Shown here: positions 1 to 8,800 of the stretch, piece after piece | Layout of the letters: each line of letters begins with the position of its first letter | Numbering within the stretch: position 1 is the stretch's first letter | IMG/VR virus record: IMGVR_UViG_3300024999_000299 | Coordinates: 1-29,605 of that record | Source of the DNA: a virus | Strand: one strand, 5' to 3' | DNA: 29,605 nt | Translations under genes and position numbers: made by a program | The notes under the pieces: generated by a model | Told to the model about the DNA's origin: nothing | What the model saw: only the letters and a program-made list of their open reading frames with translations | Database searches by the model: none

Positions 1-4
1 GTTT

Positions 5-787
5 TTAGTATTCCAACCGGATGGGTTTTTCCGGGGGTTTTGGGAAGGGGGTTGGCGGTTGCTCATGAATGAGTTGTCCGCAGCACGGGCAAAGTTTAGT
101 TTCGTGGGGCGGTTTTGGAATAACTTCCCCCAGGTCAGGCATAAAATACTTGTCAACTGCCTCATCATCTCCATTCCAGCGGTTGATGTCAACGGTTGAG
201 AGGAAGTCTTTTCCCCCGGCAGCAAAGCCATCCCAGGCGGGTTTCTTGTCACAGTTCTGATGGATCAGCCAATTTGTGGCTCCGGTTGGCTTTGGGGGTG
301 GAGCAGGTCGTTCGATAGTCCGGTTATCGTAATAGGCCGCAAGCCACCAGTCCCAGCAATTACGCCAATCTCCGGCTAGCGTGTAATCGTTGATCCAATA
401 CTTCCTGCTGTAAATGATCGGCTTTTTGTTGATTGCTTTTTCTATAGCTTCACACCAAGCGATAACCGCTTTGGTAATCGCGATTTTAGTCAGGCCGTGG
501 TGGAGTTCCAGGTCAAGAACGGGGAATTTCAGATCCCAATCAGAGGTAGTATCCAGAAAGTTTTTTACTTGCCGATCAATGGATTCGCCCGCATAGAGAA
601 CGTGATAAGGCATGATGTAAATGCCAAGTTGGGAACACTCAGTAACATTGTACGCAAACCACGGGTCTTTATAGCCCCAAGAAATCGTTGCTCTGACCCC
701 GGTGTATTTGACGCCGTTTTGGAAAGCGACATCCCAATGAACCGGGCCGTTGTATTTACTTACGTCTACGCCGAGTGAATTAGTCAT
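5..787 (-). CDS. Endolysin, GH25 muramidase with proline-rich cysteine tail
   Basis: The 260-residue enzyme cuts the glycan strand of peptidoglycan at the end of infection. The GH25 layout is clear: GVDVSKYNGPVHWDVA (D8 region), VRATISWGYKDPWFAYN, IMPYHVLYAG, then PVLDLELHHG (D92 and E94, the DxE catalytic pair) and a final TVDINRWNG (D200). The catalytic domain ends near 205. Residues 218-260 form a tail with KLCPCCGQLIHE (C233, C235, C236), a CPxC-like turn that could bind zinc, and a Pro-rich end PPTPFPKPPEKPIRLEY. There is no signal peptide, so export depends on a holin. A cell-wall-binding repeat domain is absent; the tail might serve instead. The start ATG 787 follows AGGATCG. Confidence 0.92.
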   Translation of the reverse strand: MTNSLGVDVSKYNGPVHWDVAFQNGVKYTGVRATISWGYKDPWFAYNVTECSQLGIYIMPYHVLYAGESIDRQVKNFLDTTSDWDLKFPVLDLELHHGLTKIAITKAVIAWCEAIEKAINKKPIIYSRKYWINDYTLAGDWRNCWDWWLAAYYDNRTIERPAPPPKPTGATNWLIHQNCDKKPAWDGFAAGGKDFLSTVDINRWNGDDEAVDKYFMPDLGEVIPKPPHETKLCPCCGQLIHEQPPTPFPKPPEKPIRLEY

Positions 788-798
788 GGTTCGATCCT

Positions 799-864
799 TT
801 ATTCAATAATTTTGAGTACAAGCGTAATGATAGAGATTAACAAGGCTACCAGTGAGATACCCAT
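799..864 (-). CDS. Tiny single-membrane-segment ORF before the lysin (possible holin partner)
   Basis: A 21-codon frame from ATG 864 to TAA 799-801. It begins MGISLVALLISIITLV and ends KIIE, so nearly the whole product is one hydrophobic helix. It ends 11 bases before the lysin ATG, right before the ribosome site AGGATCG, as a real upstream gene would. No good Shine-Dalgarno sequence precedes the ATG (AGAGG is 21 bases away), and upstream sequence in the same frame is closed by a TAG at 889. A 13-codon ATG frame just upstream (METLPVPTRG...) is in a different frame, so a frameshift or a sequencing error in a slightly longer original gene is possible. Confidence 0.4.
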   Translation of the reverse strand: MGISLVALLISIITLVLKIIE

Positions 865-916
865 TATGATAGTTAGTTGTGCCGTCCTCTAGTTGGAACA
901 GGCAGGGTTTCCATAG

Positions 917-1291
917 TTACTCCGATAGTTGCAAGACGAAACTGATAACCGACATGAGAAAACCAATTACGCCAATCGCAAGACCAACAATCGCAATGCC
1001 GCTGGTTTTGTTGAGTGCATCTTGACTGGCCTTGCCCTCGAGCTCGGCCCGGCTCTCGCGTAAAAACTTGATGTCATCGAGTACTCGCCTGAGATCGGCG
1101 GTGTACTCGATGCGGGTGATGGCGTTGTGCACCAGAGCTTCGATGGTGGCCCGGAATTCATTTGCCGCCTCCATTCGTAAATCCATTGCCCGCAAAGCAA
1201 CTTCGATAGATAGCTTTATCGCCTCTAGCCTGGTATCTACGTAATCTCGGAGAGTGACAGTATCTCCGGTGGAACGAGTCTTTGTTGTCAT
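917..1291 (-). CDS. Coiled-coil protein with one C-terminal membrane segment (holin-like)
   Basis: The 124-residue protein has a helical charged body (about 12-92, heptad-like, with NEFRATIEALVHNA and LRRVLDDIKFLRE) and a single hydrophobic segment at 98-121 (IAIVGLAIGVIGFLMSVISF). This layout, coiled coil then one C-terminal membrane span just upstream of a lysin, resembles XhlA-type lysis accessory proteins and the many phage proteins with an NEFR...EGKAS pattern. It could be a holin, a holin partner or a membrane anchor. A classical holin would carry more charge at the C-terminus than the LSE here. It is followed at 799-864 by a second tiny membrane ORF that could be the partner. Confidence 0.65.
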   Translation of the reverse strand: MTTKTRSTGDTVTLRDYVDTRLEAIKLSIEVALRAMDLRMEAANEFRATIEALVHNAITRIEYTADLRRVLDDIKFLRESRAELEGKASQDALNKTSGIAIVGLAIGVIGFLMSVISFVLQLSE

Positions 1292-1295
1292 TCTG

Positions 1296-1301
1296 CCTCC
1301 T
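1296..1301 (-). promoter_or_regulatory. Strong ribosome binding site of the coiled-coil membrane gene
   Basis: AGGAGG on the minus strand, 4 bases before the ATG at 1291 and overlapping the fibre gene's TAG (1300-1302). It is a full Shine-Dalgarno core, with somewhat short spacing. Confidence 0.6.
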
Positions 1302-3402
1302 ATGCCAATATGCCCGTTGTCAAAGTCTTCGTCCGCAAATCATCATACGCCGCCCGCAGGGTTTCGTATGCCACTCTCAACGCGTTCAAATCGGCCACTG
1401 TTGCGTAGACTGCCCCGGCCTGGGCGTTGTCAATCCCGGTATAGGCCGCGCCCTCGCCGTCGCTGGTATAGGCCGCCAGCACCGGCTGCACAATCGGGGT
1501 TGCTCCCCAAAAACTTTGTTTCTGGTTTGCCGCTGTTCCGTGCATGCTGCCCGTGGTCGTTCCAAAAACAAAATTCTTGGCGTCGGTCAATGTCACAGTC
1601 GCTGACGGCGTCAGAGTCATGTTCCCAACTGTGGCAATCGTCAGCCCACCCGCTGCTGCCACCGTAAAACTGGCGTAGTTTGCAGCGTCATACCCCAACC
1701 GCAATTGCTCAGTAATCGCCAGGGAATGTAGCTTTGCTGCCGGTGCTGCCGCTCCACCCCCGATAATAACATTTCCTCCAACGTCCATCCTTAAGTGGGT
1801 CGTGGTATAGTTGCTGATTGTTAGCAAGGGGCGGTTTGCAACCGCTACGTTTGCCGCTCGCAGTGAGATATTCAGCACCTCGCCAGTGTCAGTTACCAGG
1901 TCGGAATTGCTGTCGGCTACGAACTGGTTGTTTGCTGCACTGCCCGTTCGATTCCCTTTTGTTGTCAATAGAGGGGTAAATAATCCAGCCCCACCGGTGG
2001 CATTGGTCAACTTGAAATAGGCGTCTGCGGTCGCTACGTCGTCTTCATAGCAGTTGAATTTTGCCCCGTTTGTTGTGACGGTAAAGGACCCAGTCCCCGT
2101 GTAGGAAGATGCGTTTGTGATCCCGCTGATATAAATTCTATAGTCGCCCGTGCCAGCCGATGATCCAAATGTGGCATTGCCTGTCGGGTCAAACCTAAGG
2201 ACGGTAGATAACGCAATCTCGTTGGTTTTTACAATTCTTAAAAGTAAGGCCGATGAGTAGTTTGTAGCAGAGGGAGTACCAGATATACTGGCTCTGATGT
2301 TGCTTATTTCTCTGAAATCCCCATCAATATATCCATATCCGATATTATTATAAATAACATCACTGGATTGTACGCTTGCGGGGGTTGCCAACGAGCCTCT
2401 AGCGAACCTGTAATAAGTGTTTGCTCCCGATGTGGCGGAATCTTGATATGCGGTTATTCTGTTTGAGGTTTGCCCACCATCACGCCAGATATCAAATCCT
2501 ACACCAACACCATCATTAATTTGAATTGTACTTGAGAAAAGAGATGGTCTAGTCAGTAACGAGTAAATTGCATACGAGCTGGTTATCCCTGTTACCGACC
2601 TAGCACCAATATGCACACCTGCTGCAATACCGACAGTACCACCATCACTACACGCTGGCAAACTACAATCGATGGCCCATGCCTCGTCAATTACCGAACC
2701 CGCTCCACTTACATACGCTGCGCCAGTCTCAATTCCCTTCCATTCGGGCAAAGTAAATCCAGCCGAGTGATATAGGACGGTGTAGATTGAACCAAACTCC
2801 TGTATGGTTGATTGACCAGCAACAGTATAGTTTCTAAAAAACGTATTCATGTGCTGGCTACCAGCACCTGAGTACGCATACCCATCAAAGAAATTGACGG
2901 CGTTCGCTCCAGACGAGGTAGTGACCTGTCCGGAGAAAGATGTTTTCCCCGTGACAGCTACGGCAGTAGCATTAGCGGTTGATCCCAAGTAGCTTGTGCC
3001 ATTTACGGCAAACGCCCCTACTGTGGGCGCTATGTTAATCGCCACTCGCCCGTTGATAGTGTCCACCACCAAAACGTTGTCCACAACGCCGCTTTGCTCA
3101 ATTATCATGGCGGAAACAGAAGCGAGATTGATTTTTTGAGCGGCGGTAAAGATATTTTCTTCTTCTAGCAGTGCAAGTGTTCCATCTGCTGGCAACGTCC
3201 CGGTAAACCCACCTGTGACTATTACTCCCCCACCAGCCATTGAACCACTGCCTGTAACAACCGATACCCAAGAGAAAGACCCCGTATCCACATCATAAAT
3301 AGCAGCCCACCCCTCTTCCGGGCTGTTTGTAACCTCAAGAAGAGCTGGAGAGATGCTGCCTTCTAGTATTTGATATTTTGCTCTTATTAGCTCTGCTGTC
3401 AT
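1300..3402 (-). CDS. Tail fibre / receptor-binding protein with C-terminal coiled coil
   Basis: The 700-residue protein has an N-terminal region with EGWAAIYDVDTGSFSWVSVV and ENIFTAAQKINL, both usual in fibres and head-fibre-like proteins. Beta-rich, Gly/Ser/Thr-rich repeats make up most of the length. From about 606 the tip reads FGTTTGSMHGTAANQKQSFWGATPI, and the last 40 residues (AVYATVADLNALRVAYETLR and onward) form a heptad-like coiled coil; this C-terminal arrangement is typical of trimeric fibre ends with a short helical knob. It likely binds the host surface. Base composition changes strongly along the gene (see finding). It is the last fibre gene before the lysis module, and its stop overlaps the next ribosome site. 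Confidence 0.72.
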   Translation of the reverse strand: MTAELIRAKYQILEGSISPALLEVTNSPEEGWAAIYDVDTGSFSWVSVVTGSGSMAGGGVIVTGGFTGTLPADGTLALLEEENIFTAAQKINLASVSAMIIEQSGVVDNVLVVDTINGRVAINIAPTVGAFAVNGTSYLGSTANATAVAVTGKTSFSGQVTTSSGANAVNFFDGYAYSGAGSQHMNTFFRNYTVAGQSTIQEFGSIYTVLYHSAGFTLPEWKGIETGAAYVSGAGSVIDEAWAIDCSLPACSDGGTVGIAAGVHIGARSVTGITSSYAIYSLLTRPSLFSSTIQINDGVGVGFDIWRDGGQTSNRITAYQDSATSGANTYYRFARGSLATPASVQSSDVIYNNIGYGYIDGDFREISNIRASISGTPSATNYSSALLLRIVKTNEIALSTVLRFDPTGNATFGSSAGTGDYRIYISGITNASSYTGTGSFTVTTNGAKFNCYEDDVATADAYFKLTNATGGAGLFTPLLTTKGNRTGSAANNQFVADSNSDLVTDTGEVLNISLRAANVAVANRPLLTISNYTTTHLRMDVGGNVIIGGGAAAPAAKLHSLAITEQLRLGYDAANYASFTVAAAGGLTIATVGNMTLTPSATVTLTDAKNFVFGTTTGSMHGTAANQKQSFWGATPIVQPVLAAYTSDGEGAAYTGIDNAQAGAVYATVADLNALRVAYETLRAAYDDLRTKTLTTGILA

Positions 3403-3404
3403 AC

Positions 3405-3662
3405 CTATACCGCCTGGGCTGCTGGCCCATAGATTCTACGAAGCTGCCCTGCATTATGTATCAACACCTCAAGGGTTTCTTGGCTGAGGTGTAAAATAGA
3501 ATAGTTCTCTAAGATATATAAAACCTCAAAACTAAGCTCACTAATCCTAGCCGAGGGTTCAGGAACAGATAAGACCTCAAATGAGGTGCTACTGTTTCTT
3601 ATTGTCCTGGTTGCAGGGATTATAAGAGCCTCGATGGAGGTAGAAGAATTAAAAACTGACAT
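3405..3662 (-). CDS. Small four-repeat protein of the tail-fibre operon
   Basis: The 85-residue protein consists mainly of four degenerate units of 17-19 residues, each with Ser-rich start and E-x-L at its core: E11-A-L, E29-V-L, E46-V-L and E65-V-L. The centre of each unit is close to ARISELSFEVLYI. From memory, similar short repeats (ARVTQ-x-V-EVL-like) occur in many phage and metagenome sequences next to fibre genes, usually without known function. Strand-forming residues (V, I, L, S) suggest a small beta-solenoid or strand stack. Its start shares a base with the preceding stop and the fibre gene follows after two bases, so it is coexpressed with both neighbours. Confidence 0.72.
   Translation of the reverse strand: MSVFNSSTSIEALIIPATRTIRNSSTSFEVLSVPEPSARISELSFEVLYILENYSILHLSQETLEVLIHNAGQLRRIYGPAAQAV
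3425..3650 (-). repeat. Four degenerate repeats of 51-57 bases in the small fibre-operon gene
   Basis: The minus-strand core TGAGGT (acctca or gcctcg on the plus strand) recurs at 3466, 3523, 3574 and 3628, spaced 57, 51 and 54 bases, each at an E-x-L codon triplet. The spacings equal whole codons, so these are protein-level repeats. Confidence 0.7.
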
Positions 3663-4669
3663 TAAGACACCAATTTGAGACCGTATTGAGAATTATTAAT
3701 ACCAGAAACTGTCCACCAAGAAGAGGTAGAGGGGTCTGTTTCTTGTGTGATACAAGAAAAAGTATAGGTATCTCCAGGAGAAAAACTAGACCCATCATAT
3801 TCTGTGGTTTCAACATAGAAAACGGGAACGGCGGTTCTGGAACCAGCATCGTCTTTCTTTGCATAAATATTTACTTGGGTTCCATAAATGCTTCCAGAGG
3901 TAGTAACTAGATCAGAAAATGTATAGAGATCAGTATAACCTGAGATTGTAGTGTGATTATAAGTAGTATCATCATCAGGAGTGGTATCATCAACATTTTC
4001 CCAGTTTTGGCTTCCAGAAGGTACTGGCGTCCATTCAGCTTTTAGTCCCGTACCAGAAGGTCGAAGACATTCTACCCTGGCATCCCCAATAAAGTCCTTA
4101 TTAATTGTTCCAGAACCATCAAAGATATAGAGATCATCATAGTAGCCAGGTGCACCAAATAAACCAAAACTATTGGCATAACTGTTCCCGGTCTTAGCTG
4201 TATTAACTCCGGTAAGGGATAACCCAGAAACACCGTTAATTCGAACTTCACACGTTCCAACCGATGCACTTACTGTAACATAGAGCTCAATATAGTACCA
4301 AGTATTCAAACTTACAGCATTAGAAGTAGTTCCTAAAAGAGTTTGACCTGTACCGAAACCGTTATAAACAGACAAGGTCCCGTCTGTATTTAGCTGAAGA
4401 GAATACTGGTCTGTTCCAGCATCTTTTGCTACGATTAGATCATTTCTGGTAGAAAAACTGGTTGGGTAAAAAGCCATACCAATAACCCATACAGACTGAT
4501 TATCCAGTGTTTTAAACAAGCCTGCGCCCGAAGAACCTGGGGATAAAATCCCAGAGGTACCATTTCTACCATAACTACCGGAGATGTTGAATGTCCCGGT
4601 TGTGGAATTATATTTTGTTCCAACCGCAGCCGTAGCTCTATCATCAAATGAATCTATAAATCTAAGCAT
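3662..4669 (-). CDS. LamG/concanavalin-like virion protein
   Basis: The 335-residue protein has a jelly-roll-like first 200 residues: WVIGMAFYPTSFSTRND, an LQLNTDGTLSVYNG strand, TWYYIELYVTV and DDLYIFDGSGTINKDFIGDARVE. From memory, this last phrase (a DDLYI..D.G..N.F.GD.RVE run, then a short W-T-P and a DDD-T run) marks a phage virion protein family with a lectin-like fold that may bind sugars. Residues 215-335 form a second beta domain ending QYGLKLVS. It has no enzyme motif. It lies within the fibre operon and its TAA shares an A with the next start. A sugar-binding or decoration role at the tail tip is inferred. Confidence 0.7.
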   Translation of the reverse strand: MLRFIDSFDDRATAAVGTKYNSTTGTFNISGSYGRNGTSGILSPGSSGAGLFKTLDNQSVWVIGMAFYPTSFSTRNDLIVAKDAGTDQYSLQLNTDGTLSVYNGFGTGQTLLGTTSNAVSLNTWYYIELYVTVSASVGTCEVRINGVSGLSLTGVNTAKTGNSYANSFGLFGAPGYYDDLYIFDGSGTINKDFIGDARVECLRPSGTGLKAEWTPVPSGSQNWENVDDTTPDDDTTYNHTTISGYTDLYTFSDLVTTSGSIYGTQVNIYAKKDDAGSRTAVPVFYVETTEYDGSSFSPGDTYTFSCITQETDPSTSSWWTVSGINNSQYGLKLVS

Positions 4670-5896
4670 TTATGCCTTCCATGAAAATCTAATGTGAACT
4701 GTAAGATCCGATGCAACTGTATCTCCGGAAACTAATTGAATCTGAAAATAATCGTCTTTTGAAAAAGTTGCCGTAGCAATATCCGTGGTTGAGGCTGTAT
4801 ATTCTCCAACCGCAATATCTAAATAAGAGGTGAGAATTGATACACCGTTCTTAAGTACATCGAGTCTAACAAGTGATGTAGCTGGGGCGGTATTTACTGC
4901 ACAAAAGATTTCATCAACAGTCGCTCCGGTTACATCGTGAGCGTAGATTCGGATCGGTTTAATCCCAGCGTGGCTAGTAGAAAGGTAAGCCCCCTCTATG
5001 GTGAGAAGATACTGCTGATTTACTGTTACATATCTCGGGGTCCAGGTATTACTAGATTCTTGATAAGCTAAAACCTGGGTGTCTTCTGGAACACCACTGA
5101 CAGCTACTCCGTTTAAGTAAGTATTAGCCGAGTCGTAATCTTCAATATCAGCTAAAACGTGAGTGTGTCCAGTATTACTCTTTAAAGCCAGTAAGAGGTC
5201 TGTATCCTCTTGTGTATAATATCCAGAATAAAGGTACTCATAAGTAACGTAATCACTGTGAGTATGACCAATACTTCCAGAGGCTGTTACCTCGTAATCT
5301 ACGAATAAATTATCCCCTTCATAAGTATCAAATAGTACGGTAAAAGCGGTTGTTCCGGTTTCTGTGTACTTATCTGGACCTTGTCTTACACCATTATAAT
5401 AAACTTGTAAAGTACCCGGGATGAATTCATTTAGCGTTGTAAAGCTGGTTCCGGGTACTTGTATACCAAGCTCCTCATTAAATACACCGGATTGAGTAGT
5501 GCCAGAAGAGGTTGTTAGCCCAATCGTAACTTGTCTATCTCCAACGTCTGTAATAGTAAATTGTGTGGAGAAATCAAGAATCGTAACCCCAGAAGAGACA
5601 ATTACATCGTTATTCTCAACAATTATACCATTAGCAGTAGCTTCGATATCATCAATCCTGTATCTAATATGATTTAGATTGTCTAAGATTGATGCCCCAC
5701 TTACGGGTATGTCTTCTGAAGAAAGCTCTGCCTCATCATAGGCTACCCTCGTTTGAGGAAGGTATCCGATGAAACCACCCGGTGGTCCGCCACCGCTGCC
5801 AGACGAGGTAGTATACCCCCCAAGATTTAGTGGCTGGGCCTTTAGGTATCTGACAACATTGTCCAGTGAAGTATAGAAAACCTGCTCAAAGCGCAT
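4670..5896 (-). CDS. Tail fibre / tip protein with two GHTH motifs
   Basis: The 408-residue protein has a Gly/Ser-rich hinge near 30-42 (SSGSGGGPPGGF), then beta-rich domains: an oligomerising region about 60-140, a phage-structural domain about 150-200 (TLQVYYNGVRQGPDKYTETG, a phrase common in fibre proteins) and a C-terminal beta-sandwich ending IRFSWKA. Residues 210-213 and 243-246 are GHTH. HxH pairs in fibre tips of other phages bind metal at the trimer axis, so a metal role is possible, but that is inference. It starts with ATG after GGAG, two bases after the large tip gene. Its start MRFEQVFYTSLDNVVRYL suggests a helix docking to the hub. Confidence 0.65.
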   Translation of the reverse strand: MRFEQVFYTSLDNVVRYLKAQPLNLGGYTTSSGSGGGPPGGFIGYLPQTRVAYDEAELSSEDIPVSGASILDNLNHIRYRIDDIEATANGIIVENNDVIVSSGVTILDFSTQFTITDVGDRQVTIGLTTSSGTTQSGVFNEELGIQVPGTSFTTLNEFIPGTLQVYYNGVRQGPDKYTETGTTAFTVLFDTYEGDNLFVDYEVTASGSIGHTHSDYVTYEYLYSGYYTQEDTDLLLALKSNTGHTHVLADIEDYDSANTYLNGVAVSGVPEDTQVLAYQESSNTWTPRYVTVNQQYLLTIEGAYLSTSHAGIKPIRIYAHDVTGATVDEIFCAVNTAPATSLVRLDVLKNGVSILTSYLDIAVGEYTASTTDIATATFSKDDYFQIQLVSGDTVASDLTVHIRFSWKA

Positions 5897-5898
5897 AA

Positions 5899-8800
5899 TT
5901 ACACTCCGTCATCTAAACGGATGACTGTGATAGGACTCGTAGGCATACCAGCCGAATGATCTACAAAAGAAGTAGTATAGTAAGGAAACTTCTGCCAGAA
6001 AGTTTGTGGGTAGGATTCTAATTCCGGAATAGTAGCAAACATATACTGGGGGTAGTATCTATTAGAGGTTTCTATGTGATTTGCTCCAACAAAGTCAGCA
6101 ATGTTTGTTCTCGGACTAAATACGGCATCGGCTGTGTGGGTTAAAAGTCTGTTATCATCACACCACGTAACATATTTACCGTAGTCTAGCTCACTTACCC
6201 GCCCACCAATTGTATTGTCCCCACCAAAATTCATAACCCTTAGGTCAGAAACAATACCACTAATAGTTACGTTAGAAAACTGGTTATTATAGATTTTAAA
6301 GTGTGGAGGAACATTGGAGGCAATATTAACTTCTTCCTCGTTGATAGTCATAACAAATAAACCGCTACCTACAGTATAGGTTGTAATTGGGTATGGGAGG
6401 GATTCTTCTTCTCGAAGAGCAAAGAAGTCGAAATCACGGATGGTATAACCATCTTCTCTTTTATCTAGTAGGTAGGATAAATCTACTCCACTTAGTATTA
6501 TACTATTTTTAAGCTTATCGACGTAAAAACTCGTAGATCTAGTACCATCACTGCGACTAAATCCCGTAATTAGTTGGTTAGCATAGATAAAATTTCCCGT
6601 TCTACTTGTATCTAATTCTATTTGTGCGATAGTATCCCCGGCACCTCCGACTGGGATCATTTTTCCCAGGTAAGTACCATCCAGATAATAAATTGAATTA
6701 TCCAAATCATCAAGTAGAACGGAAGTACTTATGGTAGACGGCAAAGACGCTATAGCACTTGTAGACATACTAGAGTTAATCTTTGATCCATCATATAGTA
6801 GGTAACCGTCTAAAAGAAAGTATTGCAAACCGTTTTTACTGATAAAACTCTTCTGTGGATGCCTACTCGGATTAAATGCAGCTTCCTCTGGGTCAATGTA
6901 CCCAACAGTCGTATTACTACAAACTGGATAAGGAAGACAAACTACTATCTTTTGTGTGGAAACCTTATCAACCTCCTCTAAGTATGGGAGATTAAGTAGA
7001 TAAACATCCTGCCACTCATCTGTTTTTGTAACTAGATTTAAACAACGACAGTCCCGTACTGATGTAGTACAGTTAATATATAGTTTATAGTAGATCTTAA
7101 TTCTAATATTGCTCCTATAAGCAATACCATCTAACGCATACCCACAATGGAGGTAGTTCATACTGTTATTTGCTGCTGGATCTGAGCCACTACCTGCGTA
7201 CAGACCACCATAACAGGGGATATCCTGAGCCTCTAAAGAATACAGACTTTTGGTTGTAACTATTGCTGTTTCACCATCGAGGTAGATACAATACAGGGTC
7301 ATCTCACTACCTCGATAATCATAACTATTATTTTCTGTGGCTTGTGTATATTTTTTGTATATACCAAACAAATAGCATACACCTGTTCCGGCCATATATA
7401 AAGGTGTTGGCATGACTTGAACAATTCTGCGTTCAAATCTACTTACTGGAACGCTAAGTGTAAAGTCATCATCGTTTCTGTAAGCGCCAGATTCTAGGTT
7501 ATAAGACACCGATTTTGTGTGAAAAGTGTCAAAACCATCACCAGCCCCGTCTAAGTTTCCTTCAATATATCCAGAATAGGTATAATAGAATACCCCGTTT
7601 ACGAGCATTGCAGGGGTAAAAATGGAAAAACTACTTTCGTTATCTAACCCTAAAATGTTTACTGAGGAAAAAGCCAGAACCTCTTCGTAAGTAATATCAG
7701 TAACGCCTACAGTAATTTCTTCTGTACTTAGTTGAAAAATTCTTCCTGCATTAACCGTACCATACTTTACTCTAGTAACTTGCCCCCATGCTAAATCAGC
7801 GGTGATTCGAAACCATTGTGAAAAGAAAACATTGTACAAACCGTTCTCTGTCGGGTCATCCTGGTCCTTAACAAGGATTAAATCACCGCTTTGTAGTGGT
7901 ACTCCATCCACGGTTTGGATTCCATTTAGGGTTATATTCTCAGTTGTGGCCGCACTTGCATAGGTCGTTCTGGTTGGGTGTACTCCGGGAATAAGTGCAG
8001 AATAGACAAAGTGAGATACAAAAACCTGCTCAGTTTCTTGAGATTTGTAGACTTCGATAACCTCGTAGGGACGTTCATCGTTCTCCCTGATTTGGCCGTC
8101 TGTATCCAAACCTTTCTTACGATAGATGGCTCTATCAAATACAGTTACTCCTGTATGATCGGGCCATTCTATATCTATTTCAAAAGTTTGTGGTTCATCA
8201 TCTGTCCATGCACAATAGCCAAATTTTCCGTCTGATAGCATATATGTAGTTCTACCCTCATTTAGGGTATGTAATCTACCACGTGCCCCGGCGGCATAGC
8301 TATAACCGGTAACTACACCATCTTCATAGATATCTTCGGAGGGAAGAACACTGATGATTTTTGAATCCCCATCACCGGTGTTGTGTCCATAAGTTCGTCT
8401 GCTCCCCCAAAAATCGTCGGAATTTACGCCGAGGGATGCGGGAGCCTCAACTACCGCTGTAACTTTAGATCCGGATGATTTTTCTACGTCTGTGATAGAT
8501 ACATCTTCAAAGGATTCACCGATTGTAACCTGATAAGAATCAACCACTTGTTTACTATATTTAGCAATAACTACCCAGGAAAGATCATATCCCAATTCCA
8601 AAATTTTCTCTTCTGTAAGTCTATATCCGATATAAATATAGCTTGTGGCTTGATCAATATCACAAGCTACCGCTCTAACATCAGAATCTGTGTAAACAGT
8701 GTCATCGTTAGCCGTTAGGGTAGTGACTTCAAATTTCTGCCAGTTGGCAACAGAGTGGCCCCTATTAAAATAACAATGATTTCCTGCTATACAAGCAAAC

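Noticed and set aside
873-914. 13-codon ATG frame upstream of the tiny membrane ORF, as a gene by itself
   Set aside because: It is too short and its product has no motif. It is kept only as possible evidence for a frameshifted original gene.
1254-1667. Plus-strand open frames opposite the fibre C-terminus and coiled-coil gene
   Set aside because: Long antisense frames are expected in the GC-rich end of the fibre gene. They have no coding neighbours on the same strand, and their products are Arg/Pro/Ser-rich shadows.
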